Positions 48,332-59,200 of a stretch of 64,000 nt of DNA are shown here, one piece after another. Location: positions 293,501 to 357,500 of the forward strand of contig CAJNDS010002768.1 in the NCBI GenBank assembly GCA_905221605.1, read 5' to 3'. Both the position numbers and the translations under genes were made by a program. The stretch is from Symbiodinium natans (lineage: Eukaryota; Sar; Dinophyceae; Suessiales; Symbiodiniaceae). The notes below the pieces were generated by a model, which searched no databases, was not told the DNA's origin, and saw only the letters and a program-made list of their open reading frames with translations. Within the stretch, counting starts at the first letter, position 1. Each line of letters starts with the position of its first letter.

Positions 48332-48398
48332 CTCCACAGTGCCATTTTAGGGTTTCGGGTTTAGGGTGCCATCGACTTCTAAGTCCCCCTATCCGTAC

Positions 48399-48506
48399 TA
48401 GACCCAGTAACCTAGAAATGAAAAGGGTGCCCGTTTTGGGTTAAAGGGGTTTATAAGGGAACCTAAACCCTAAAAAAAGAGAATAAGGGCCTACTCTGGG
48501 TCCTAG
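48399..48506. mobile_element. MITE family C copy
   Basis: Ends CTAGACCCAGTAACC and CTACTCTGGGTCCTAG are imperfect inverted repeats. The internal AAGGGTGCCC...TATAAGGGAACC...GAATAAGGGCC is shared with four other copies. Confidence 0.78.
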
Positions 48507-48837
48507 TGTATAAGTATAAGGACACACTCTGCTAGACCGTTTTGGGTTGAATGTTTAGGGTTTAGGGTTTAGGGTTTAGGGTTTAGGGTTTAGGGTTTAG
48601 GTGCCCTAAACCCTAAACCCTAAACCCTAAACCCTAAACCCTAAACCCTAAGCCCTAAACCCTAAACCCTAAACCCTCATATTCTTCTTTGTTTAGGGTT
48701 GAGGGTTCTGTAAGCATCGTCCTGCAGAAGGCGCTCTGATACTTCTTGAATGCACTTGTCAGGTTGGGGTGTGCGGCGTAGGATTGCGGGGCTTAACTAT
48801 AGGGTTTACGGTAGTGGGTGATCTCTGGGCCCCAACC

Positions 48838-48945
48838 CTAAACCCCAAACCCTAAACCCCAAACCCTAAACCCCAAACCCTAAACCCCAAACCCTAAACC
48901 CCAAACCTTAAACCCCAAACCCTAAACCCCAAACCCTAAACCCCA
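48838..48945 (-). repeat. 14-bp higher-order repeat CCCTAAACCCCAAA
   Basis: About seven copies of a dimer made of one standard and one variant telomere-like unit. Confidence 0.93.
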
Positions 48946-49432
48946 AACAGTATATAACCTGTAGGTTCTCAAGGGCTTTCGGGGCCTAAGGCTGCCGGAG
49001 CGTGCCTGGGATGTAGACTTGGGGGTCGTTCAACTCCCAGCTTCGAGACTTCTGGGCGTGTTAGGGGTTTAGGGCTGGTTTAGGGTTTAGGGCTAGGGTT
49101 TAGGGTTTAGGGCTAGGGTTTAGGGTTCAGGTTTTGTGCAGGGTTCAGGTTTAGGACTCAAAGCGCATTCTTGCCCTTGTTTTCCGTCGCGACTGCCTGT
49201 CGGGCGCCGACAGGCATAGCCTTCGTGAACATCTTCACGGAGCAGCCCTATAAACCCTAAACCCTAAACCCTACACCCTCAGCCCTAAGCCCGAAGAGTC
49301 CTAAACCCCAAACCCGAAGCCCTAAACCCTAAGCCCCGAAGAATCCTAACCCCTCTTTCACACGCGGATTTTAGGGATTCTAGGGTTTAGGGTTTCTAGG
49401 GTTTAAGGATTAGAGTTTAGAGTCAACACCAG

Positions 49433-49515
49433 TTAAAGCTCGCCCTCGGGCGCCGAGGGTATTTGCTCAGTTCGGCTGCCTTTGCACACGGCAGTCTCCT
49501 TGTTTGTCAGAGAGG
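49433..49515 (-). CDS. Exon-like island ending in a stop codon (possible gene 3' end)
   Basis: The frame encodes ETAVCKGSRTEQIPSAPEGEL followed by TAA. It could be a terminal exon of a gene lying upstream on the minus strand. Confidence 0.4.
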
Positions 49516-49847
49516 TGACGGGGTTCGGGAGTTTTAGGGTTTAGGGTTTAGGGAGTTTAGGGTTTATGGTTTAGGGAGTTTAGGGTTTAGGGTTTAGGAT
49601 TTAGGGTCACAGCAAGTCGCTAGGCCTGGCTATGCCTGAAGGCGGGCCCTGGGATTAGGGTATGGGGCTCAGGGTAAAGATTTCATGGTGGTTTCCGAGG
49701 ACCTGCAAAAGCTCCACACGGTTAGGCAGGTTTAGGGTTCGGGTTCGGGGTAGGGCCCCCAGAGAGTTGCAGGGGTTTCACCCTCAACGCTAAACCCTAA
49801 ACCCGAAGCAGCTCAGGCCCCGTAAATCCCACTCAAAGGGTTCCTAC

Positions 49848-49968
49848 GAGATGTTTAAGAACCCCCAAAAAAACACATTCTTCCTTAGAAGGGTAATATA
49901 GGGATTTGTGTTATTATTATTATTTTTTTTTTTTTTTGGGGGGGGGGTCCTTAAGCAAATAACCCTTA
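49848..49968. mobile_element. MITE family D diverged copy, opposite orientation
   Basis: Its reverse complement shares the inner AATCCCTATAT...AAGGAAGAAT and the TTCTTAAG end motif with the 44560 copy. It contains an adjoining T-run and G-run. Confidence 0.7.
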
Positions 49969-50047
49969 ATTAACCCTCAACTCTGAACGCTGAACCCTGA
50001 ACCCTGAACCCGAAACCCTGAACCCTAAACTCTAAACCCGAGGCTTC

Positions 50048-50128
50048 TTACGCAAGTAGTAGGTTCAGGGTTGCCAGGGAGTCCTTCAGGTCCTGTCGCC
50101 TCCACGCCAGCGGGAGGCGATCGATGAC
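50048..50128 (-). CDS. Exon-like island ending in a stop codon (possible gene 3' end)
   Basis: The acceptor is GCTGCAG|G. 26 codons (VIDRLPLAWRRQDLKDSLA and more) then TAA. The frame also continues upstream of the acceptor. Confidence 0.4.
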   Translation of the reverse strand, partial: VIDRLPLAWRRQDLKDSLATLNLLLA

Positions 50129-51770
50129 CTGCAGCAACAACCCTGGCCCCTGAGGGAGGGCTTAGGATTTGTAACCCTAAGCCCTAAACCCTCAGAGTAA
50201 AGCGGGCCGATTCCGCCCTCCGCCCTCCAGCTTTCGGGCTAAAGGTTGGGTTTATAGGGTATAGGGTAGAGGGTTCAGGGTTTAGGGATTCAGGGGGCTT
50301 AGGGGTCTCGGGTGCAATTTAGGGTTTAGCGGTTTAGGGGTTTGGCAGTTTGGAGTTTCGGTTTCGGGTCTAGGGGGTGTTCAGGCTAACCACAAGATTC
50401 CAATCTGCCCTAAACCTTAAACCCTAAACCCTATACGCTAAACCCATGGCGAAAGTCGACCCAAGTCGCTTGCGGGCGGTAGCACCCACGATGGGCCCGG
50501 TACTGGAGCAGGTTCTCCCCGGGACCAGTACTGGTCCCTTAATGAAGTAACTGGAACGGAAAAAGTTTTTGGAATTGGGCGGTTGGCTTGAGTTTAGGCC
50601 TAAACCCTAAACGGAATAGGTTTGGGTGGTTTTACGGCGTGGCGTGGGAGAAGGTGTCAAGGTGGCCCTCCACGATCGGGCCACGGCCGCCCTTCGCATT
50701 GCTCGATGCCTTCAAGGCTCCACTGAAAAAGGTCACATTTACAGCTTGCACGCCATACTACAGCAAACCCTGAACCCTGAACCCTGAACCCTAAACCCTA
50801 CACGCTAAACCTAAACCCTAAACCCTAAACCCTAAACCCTAAACCCTAAACCCTAAACCCTAAACCCTTTCAAGGCTTGGGGCCTAGGGGCTATGGGGTT
50901 TTGGGCTTGGGCTTAGGGTTTTCGGGTTTAGGGTTTAGGGTTTAGGGTTTCGGGCTGCGGGCTGGGGTTAGGGTCCAGCGTGTGTGATTTTTGTGGGGTA
51001 GGGGGTTCAGGGTTCAGATTTTTGCGGGCTTGGGGTTTGGGGTTCAGGGTTTAGGTTCAGGGCCCAAAACCAACAACCGAGTCGTAAGCTGAGAATCGTC
51101 AGGTTGAAGTCAATGTTTCTTAACCCTAAACCCTAAACCCTAAACCCATAAATTAAACCAGTCGTCAGAGTTTAGGGGCTTTACGCGGGAGGGTTTCAGA
51201 TCGAGAGCCCCATACCCAAACCCCTAAACCCTAAACCACTACCCTAAACCTTAAACCCTAAACCCTAAACCCTAAACCCTAAACCCTAAACCACAACCCT
51301 AAACCTTAAACCCGGCCTCAACAGAGGCAAACTCTACCGGCCGGAAGAGGCGCCCCTCCTCGCGATACCATCGTATGGTCCTCTGAACAGGGTGCAAGGG
51401 TGCAAGGTGGAGGGCTTTAGGGTTTAGGGTTCCGGGTTTAGGGTTTAGGGTTCAGGGTTGAAGGCTGCTTCGGGTTTTGGGCTTCAGGGACTCGTAGTTT
51501 TCTGGTAGGCCTCCGGAGAATGCAAACCCCAGACCATGAAAACCCCCAAACCAAACGTCATACTGTCATCGCTGCCTAACGAGAACCCCTAAACCCTCTC
51601 TACCAAAAAAAAAAATATATATATATATATATGCTGCCCCCCCCCCCCCCCCCCCCCCCATGTACCTACCATTTTTTGCTTATTTGGTTGCTTTTTTGTC
51701 TCGACGGTTTCGATTTTCGGCATTCTGCTTACGCGAACGACGAGGGAAGAGTGGCTGGCAGCACGAAATT

Positions 51771-52675
51771 CACGGATAACATCGGTATTACCAATGTTTT
51801 TCATAGATGAAGCCCGAAAACATCGGTAAAACCAATAATTTCCAAAAAATCCATGGTTTTCAAACCATGTGGCTGCGAGCACCCTAATCACGGATAACAT
51901 TGGTTTTACCAATGTTTTTCATAGATGAAGCCCGAAATATTGGTAAAACCAAGAATTTCCAAAAATCCATGGTTTTCAAACCATGTGGCTGGGAGCACCC
52001 ACATCACGGATAACATTGGTTTTACCAATGTTTTTTCATAGATGAAGCCCGAAAACATCGGTAAAACCAATAATTTCCAAAAAATCCATGGTTTTCAAAC
52101 CATGGGGCTGGGAGCACCCAATTCACGGATAACATTGGTTTTACCGATGTTTTTGAAGGATGGAGCCCAGAAACATCGGCAAAACCAATGTTATCCGTGA
52201 ATGTCGTGGTCTAAGCCACATGGTTTGAAAACCATGGATTTTATGGATAACATTGGTTTTACCGATGTTTTCGGGCTCTATCCTTCAAAACATTGGTAGA
52301 ACCAATGTTATCCGTGAATTGGGTGCTCCCAGCCACATGGTTTGAAAACCATGGATTTTATGGACAATATTGGTTTTGCCGATGTTTTCGGGCTCCATCC
52401 TTCAAAAACATTGGTAAAACCAATGTTATCCGTGAATTGGGTGCTCCCAGCCACATGGTTTGAAAACCATGGATTTTATGGACAATATTGGTTTTGCCGA
52501 TGTTTTCGGGCTCCATCCTTCAAAAACATTGGTAAAACCAATGTTATCCGTGAATTGGGTGCTCCCAGCCACATGGTTTGAAAACCATGGATTTTATGGA
52601 CAATATTGGTTTTGCCGATGTTTTTGGGCCCATCCTTCAAAAACATTGGTAAAACCAATGTTTTCCATGATTTTC
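51771..52675. repeat. 118-bp hairpin satellite in two opposed arrays
   Basis: Four units in one orientation (starts 51771, 51889, 52005, 52124), then about four in the opposite orientation (CCGTGAATTGGG at about 52313, 52431, 52549). Each unit contains two short palindromes: AACATTGGT..ACCAATGTT and CCATGGTTT..AAACCATGG. The array is therefore an inverted repeat built of hairpins. Confidence 0.9.
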
Positions 52676-52750
52676 GTGATCTGAGGCTCTCTCCCAGCCA
52701 CCATCTCTCGAGGTAGTACCAAGCAACAAACTCGAATCCTGCAAAATCTC

Positions 52751-54420
52751 GAGAGAGTACCAAAACCTCCTTATAATCAATCACGCCCCAATACGCAAGA
52801 CATGACATCTGTCCTAAAAACTATACGTTAGCTACGATATCTCAAACAATCATCCCCCGATAAGCAAGACCTAATGTCTACACTAAAACTGTACCTTTGC
52901 AACATATCTTAAGACATCACGCCCTAAGGCTCATACCAATTTAATAAGGTTCCTATCAATGTTAACAGGATTCTTATGCATGTTACTGGGATTCGCATAG
53001 GATTCTCATTAATTTTGAAGGATTCCCATTGGATTAGGCTCATACTAGTTTAGTAGGATTCCTATCAGTTCTTGTTAAAGGATTCTATTGTTGTTAAGGC
53101 CTATTGGTTCCTATTGATTTAGAAAGATTCCTTCTCGTTTTAATAGGATTCCTGTGAATTGTAACCCGGGTTCTTTCTAACTTGTTAAGGGTTCCTATTC
53201 ATTTTAACAGGCTTCCTTCCTATTAGCTGTTGTCCGGCTCCGATAATTCAACAGAGGATTCCTATTTACTTTCAGAGGATCCCAAAAAAAGTTTCATAGG
53301 GTTCCTAATTATTAATAAGGCCCCTATGTTTTGTAATAAGAGTCCTATCAATTTTATTCAGATTCTTATTCGTGTTAATGGGGTTCGTGTTAATATTAAA
53401 CTGGATCTCATTCACTTTCAAGGGATTCCTGTTGGTTTAGGCTCATGTTCACTTTAGGCGGATTCCTATTATTTTTCCAAAGGTTCACGTTCTGTCTTAT
53501 AGGAGTCCGATTGGTTTCTATTAATTTGAGTAGGGTTCCTCTTCAGTTTAATAGGATTCCTATTATTCCTGTTAATTCTACGAAAATGTTGAGAGAGTAC
53601 CAAAACCTCCTTATAATCAATCACGCCCCAATACGCAAGACATGACATCTGTCCTAAAAACTATACCTGAGCTACGACATCTCAAACAATCATCCCCCGA
53701 TAAGCAAGACCTAATATCTATACTAAAACTGTACCTTTCATCACGCCCTAAGGCTCCTACCAATGAAACACGGTTCCTACCAATTTTAACAGGATTCTTG
53801 TGCTTGTTGCTGGGATTCGCATAGGATTCTCATTAATTTTGAAGGATTCCTATTGGATTAGGCTCATACTAGTTTAGTAGGACTCCTATCAGTTCTTGTT
53901 AAAGGATTCTATTGCTTTTTGAGGCCTACTGGTTCCTATTGATTTAGAAAGATTCCTTCACGTTTTAATAGGATTCCTGTGAATTGTAACCCGGGTTCTT
54001 TCTAACTTGTTAAGGGTTCCTATTCATTTTAATAGGCTTCCTTCCTATTAACTGTTGTCCGGTTCCGATACTTCAATAGAGGATTCCTACTTACTTTCAG
54101 AGGATCCCAAAACAAGTTTCATAGGGTTCCTAAGTATTAATAAGGCAATAAGGCCCTATGTTTTGTAATATGAGTCCTATCAGTTTTATTCAGATTCTTA
54201 TTCGTGTTTATGGGGTTCGTGTTAATATTAAACGGGATCTCATTACTTTCAAGGGGTTCCTGTTGGTTTAGGCTCATGTTCACTTTAATCGGATTCCTAT
54301 TATTTTTCCAAAGGTTCACGTTCTGTCTTATAAGAGTCCGATTGGTTTCTATTAATTTGAGTAGGATTCCTCTTCAGTTTAATAGGATTCCTATTTACCC
54401 TATTAATTCTACGAAAATAT
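52751..54420. repeat. Tandem duplication of about 840 bp, AT-rich
   Basis: GAGAGAGTACCAAAACCTCC begins both copies (about 52751 and 53590), and TTAATTCTACGAAAAT ends both. Copies diverge by substitutions and small indels. Within each, a loose motif GGATTCCTATT recurs every 25-50 bases and continues to about 54790. Confidence 0.85.
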
Positions 54421-54850
54421 TCTCATTAATTGTGAGGGGCCTCCACTTAGTTTTAAGACTGCTTCCTGTTGACTTTGCGGCTCCGATTAATTTAAAATAG
54501 GGTTCCTATGGATTTAAATAGAGGATTCCCATTGTTGTTTCTAAGATTCCATAAAGTTGTCCCATTTGTTTTAGTAAGGCTCCTACAACTTTAATAAGAT
54601 TCCTATCAACTTCAGTATTGTTCTTTCTCATTTGAATAGGGTTCCTATTGAATTTATTAGTAATAAGGGTTCTCATTCATTTTAAAGGGTTTCTTATTCA
54701 TTTTAATGAGAACCCTATTAAAATAACACGAACCCTATGAACCCTGTTAATTAAATTTGATCGGAACCGTACTCGAATGAATAGGATTCCTTTTGAAATC
54801 ACAGCATGCAATCCACAAGCAAATTGTTCAGGTTTCCTCCATTGAATTGT
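54421..54850. repeat. Continuation of the degenerate GGATTCCTATT repeat
   Basis: AT-rich, with the same recurring motif on both strands; no coding capacity. Confidence 0.6.
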
Positions 54851-55114
54851 TGTGGGACCCCCCCCCCCCCCCAAAAAAAAAAAAAAAAAACGACCGCGCT
54901 TTGCGGGATCTTGGGGTGGAGGGGAGAGATAGGGAGAAATACAGAATATTCTATAAATTCAGCCCAAAAAGGGTAGGTACATCGGGGGGGGGGGGTAACC
55001 ATATATATATATATGTAGTTAAACCTCAATTGAATTTCAGAAAAAGGCCGCTTTATTTGCAGAGTAAGGCCGCTTCATTTTAAGAATAAGGCCGCGTCAT
55101 TTTCAGAATAAGGC

Positions 55115-55277
<163 letters not shown>

Positions 55278-55279
55278 TG

Positions 55280-56262
55280 TGAAGTCGACCAGGACTGGAC
55301 TTGCACTAAGCCAATGCAATCACAGCCCGGTCACGCTGTTTTACGACTTCGCGAGTTCAAGCACTTGTGCAGCTACGCCTGAGTGCGTCCGGTCGGACCG
55401 CACAGCAACCTAAGAGCTACTGTACGAAACTACCGTGCTCAAAGGCACAAGCTCGGTACTTGAGCCAAAACATTGGCATTGTTACGAATTGCAAAACTAC
55501 ACATGCAAGGGAAAACAACACGCTGCACTAGCACTAAGCAAGCACTCCATGCATGCTTTGACCTGCTCACATTCGCCCCTCAGCCGAGGCTTCCGGCTCA
55601 CCAAGAGCTCATAGTGCGTCAAGCACTTCAGCAACGCGGCAAATGGGGTAGGGCGAGGGTGTCGCGTGCGACCCTGGTAGAGCCCGCACATCATGAGCAT
55701 TGGCATGCGGCTTGGGCGGCAGCCCGCACTACCAAACGGACGCACGACGACAGCAGCCCTCTACGACCCTAAACCACCCCAAGTCGCGAGCGCTCACCTT
55801 TGTGCAGGCAGGCGAGGCTCCAGAGTACTGGGCAGGTCTTTGTGCTGCTAGTGCAAAGCTATGGTACAAATGGTACACTGTACACACTACCGGCCCTAAG
55901 CTACGGCTACGGCTACTCACCTATCCAGAACTACCCTACGGGCTACCGGACTCAGCGAGAGCCGCGCACATTGCTTGTGCCGCAGCCAGTGCAACTCGCA
56001 CGCGCTTCGGCGAGCGCACTGCCGCGACCAGGACACGGTCCGCAGCACCTGCAAAAGAGCTCCCTCGACAAGAGGGGCCACAGGCAGGGCGGAGAAGAAA
56101 AGTGCGGGGAATGCAAAATGGGCAGGCTTCCAACCTGCCGCGGCTTTTTCGCCCGCAGTCACGCAAAGAAAGTGCAAAAGGTTGGCGAAGCAGCGTGCCG
56201 TGCTGCAACGCCGGCTCTGATAATGCGTGGATACATACCACGCCGCGCCAACTGGCCGCAGC
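55280..56262 (-). other. Segment downstream of the Ty3/gypsy-type ORFs
   Basis: About 1 kb of GC-rich unique sequence between the microsatellite and the ORF B stop. Open frames occur on both strands but look like shadows. It may hold the 3' untranslated region and LTR of the element; with the other end outside the window no repeat can be paired. Confidence 0.4.
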
Positions 56263-59200
56263 CTACTCGATACCCTGTGGAGCAGTGTTGGGGGCACGAG
56301 TGGCGTTGCCAGCAACGTTGGAGCTACTGGCTCGCTCCAACTGAGGGCGCTTCGCAACCGCCTCATCGAGGGAGAATGCCTCAGCCGACACCCTCTGGAA
56401 ATCCTCGACGTAGGACTGCGCGACAGGGTGCGTCTTGGGGACCTCAAGCTTAAGCCCTGCTTCCGCATTGGCCTTGCTGCTTGTGGTAAAATTGAGGCTC
56501 CCAATCAGCACCACCGCGCCGTCAGGCCGCAGTAGGCAAAGGGCCTTGGCATGGTGCAGCCCTTGAATCCCGGCGCCTACCTTAGCCCCGCGGCCGTCGC
56601 GAGCATAGGCGTCGCGCAAGGATGTGCCGCAACCCACCTTCACCTCGGCACCTGCGGCCGCCAAGCGTTTCAACGCTTGCCACTGAAGCTTGGTGCGGTG
56701 GCATTGTCCCATGTCGGCGACAATCCGAACGCTTGCGCCCTTGCCAAGCGACGCTTCGATTGCCTCGATGCAGGATGGGCAATCTAAGCTGTAAGCCCGG
56801 ATGTAGATCACATCCTCTGCTGCTCCGGAACCAAGCAGCGTTTGGGCGGCCTGAATGTATGGCCCGCCCGCAAGGAATTCCGCTTCTTTGACTGGAGAAC
56901 TCCTAGCGGGGGCTGGGCCCTTGTTCCTCCGGCTTGGCGTGCGCGCCACAGTGGCAGTGGCGGCACGTTGCACGGAGCCGCAATGTGCGTGGGCTGCGCT
57001 CGCTCCATCTGCTGGGGCCGCGGCCAGGTCACGACCCGCGAGCCCCTGAAAGCAGGAGAGCCCGCGGCTCTTGGCCGCGAGTTGGGAGAAACACCCTTCA
57101 CTGTTCCCCAAACCCAACACCACCTTACCCTTAGCTAGGGCATCGGAGGCGGTACTCCGAATGGAGTCTGTGAGCGCAGGACCCGCGCCTCGCTGGGCCG
57201 CGTGCAAAAACCCTAAGGAACGAGCGGTGTCCATTGCGGCATCGCAATGCCCGCAGCGTCCTTCTGCCAGGTAAGCACGACAGCCACAGGCAGCTGTCTC
57301 CTCCTTGAGATGCACCCAAACCTTATGGGTCACCCCTTTCTTGGTGCTCGCGACCTCAAACGTCGCTTCGGAGCCAAGGAGCTGAGACAGCCGCGCCTCA
57401 GGGGCCGCGGTGTTGCCATGTCGCAAATGCGCAATGCGATTGGCAACGGCACGACTCACGTACCACAGAACAGCACCGCACAAGATCACTACCACGAGAG
57501 TGATGGCTGTTCCGGCGACCCACACGGTCCGCCTCGCCCCGTGACCGATTTCCTCGACCACGTCGGCCGAAATCGTTGCAACCGCGTGCATAGAGTCCTC
57601 GACAACATGCACAGCCCCGCGGTGCAACCGCAAGGCAATCGGCGCCGACGCTGCAGCCGCCAGGCCCCACCAGCCGTTGATGTTCCCGTTGAGGGCGTGC
57701 ATCAACCGATTGAGGAGCCCGCGACCTAGGAAAAAGGGGGTCCGCGGCGGAAGCGGAACACTCGGCGGCGGCCGGGCCGACCCGCACGGGAAAGCTGGGA
57801 CCCAGCTGGTGCTTGGGCGGGGTTGGAGCGCGGCAACAATGCCCGCGGCGAAAGCGCCCCAGGCGTACTTGCCCCTCCCCTTGGGCTTGCCCTTGGCATC
57901 GGACTTGCCCCTGCCCTTCGGCTTGCCCTGGCCCTTGCCACGGGCGTCTGCCCAAGCACCCCACGGGTCGCGGCCCTTGCCGTGCGTCGCCTCCTCGCGA
58001 CGTCTCTTGCCGCCCCTCTTCTTGTGTTTGCTCCTAAGAAGAGGCTGGATCGTTTCCTGATCCATCGCGCGATTGGCCAGAAGGATCTCGTACTCCAGCT
58101 CATCTTGGCTGCTCTCGGAGCCCGAGTCCCTCTGTTCGCCGCGCCGCGGATCCGGGATTCCGCGGGACACGACCTCTGCCAAGCGGAGGGGTGTGCTGCA
58201 CCTAAAGCACAGCTGCCTGAATGAAAGGTTCCATTCATAGCAGTTAGGGCACTGCCACCCTGCTATGCGGAGCGCTTCGCTGATGTGATCATCGCGCTCC
58301 GCCTTCTCCGCCTGGCGCCGCTCCCGCTTCTTGGCGCGCTCGGCCGCCTGCGCCTCCTCGGCCGCCTGGAGGGCTTCAGCGAGTTCCTCATCGCTGAGGA
58401 GCCTCGCGGCATCTGCCCGCGCTTGTTGGTCTTCAAGCTCTTCGGCAGAAAACCTCCGCCGCCATTGCTCCGGCGCGGTTTGGGGATCCACCTCCCACCA
58501 CCCGATGTCGATCCCATTGATCCATCGGCCGTCGCACGGGGCGCCCGCATTCGGGCCGCCCGCGTGCGTGGTGAGGCACTGGTCCTCTGTCACCGGGTTA
58601 ATGGCTTCGCAGAAGAAGCACCGCCAGCTGCCGTAGGGGTAAAAGCGGCCTTCGACGTAGGCTCGGTTGGCTGGGAGGGCGACCTCGTCCGCCTCATCCG
58701 CGGTGGCAGCCTCCATCTCAACCGAGACCTCTTCGTCCTTGACGACCTCCGTCTCCTCCTCCTGTTCCTCCTGCGTGCGCCAAAGGCGTGGCCGCACCGC
58801 CCAGATAGCCTTGATGCCTGCCCAAGCCTCTCCTACAGCCCTAGCTTCTTTGCGCTGCAGGTTCCTTGCTTGGAGCGTGAGCTCAACAACCAAAGGCCAC
58901 CTAAGGACGGCTGTGACCAGCCCGCCTTGCCCAAGTCCTATGAGGAACTGCGGACGAAACCCCGAAGCTTCCCTAAGAACCTTGGCACACGAAGTGAGCA
59001 AGTCGACCCTGATCCGCTTGATCTTCTTGGTCCCTGCGAGCCTGCCGGCCCCGCAATCAAAATGCGAGGCAAGCCCGTCGGTATCCTCAAACGGACCCCA
59101 ACAACCCCTGACAGCCACGGAAACTCCAGGGAGGCTCGCTTGGAAGACGCGCCTGATCTCAGTCAGCTCTGCGTCCTGCTCTTTCCAACGCGCATAGTCA

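Larger units (their letters stand above)
361..51500. repeat. Dispersed telomere-like TTTAGGG / CCCTAAA repeat matrix
   Basis: Hundreds of short arrays of the 7-bp unit in both orientations separate islands of 50-300 bases of unique sequence. Single-base variants are common (TTCAGGG, TTTGGGG, TTTCGGG, TTAAGGG). Orientation switches repeatedly, so this is not one telomere. Inside the channel gene these arrays form most of the intron sequence. Confidence 0.97.
46800..51600. other. Telomere-repeat matrix with a few exon-like islands
   Basis: Besides the listed islands, open minus-strand pieces occur near 47268-47312 (with donor GGTAAGG) and 49158-49245. The remainder is repeat variants and short unique spacers with no recognised gene. 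Confidence 0.55.
51612..55016. mobile_element. AT-rich block with inverted ends (unclassified element)
   Basis: The left edge reads (AT)n, TGCTG, C-run, ATGTACCTACC. The right edge reads GGTAGGTACAT, C/G, G-run, TAACC, (AT)n. The ends are therefore inverted copies of about 50 bases enclosing 3.4 kb. The interior is AT-rich, non-coding, and made of a hairpin satellite and a duplicated degenerate repeat. There are no telomere-like repeats inside, in contrast to the left flank. No transposase seen. Confidence 0.6.

Noticed and set aside
1-51500. Interpreting the region as a chromosome end
   Set aside because: Arrays switch orientation repeatedly, are short and degenerate, and enclose exons of an ordered gene; a true telomere would be one long array in one orientation.
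51771-52675. CRISPR array
   Set aside because: Units are nearly identical throughout with no variable spacers, they reverse orientation, and the context is eukaryotic.
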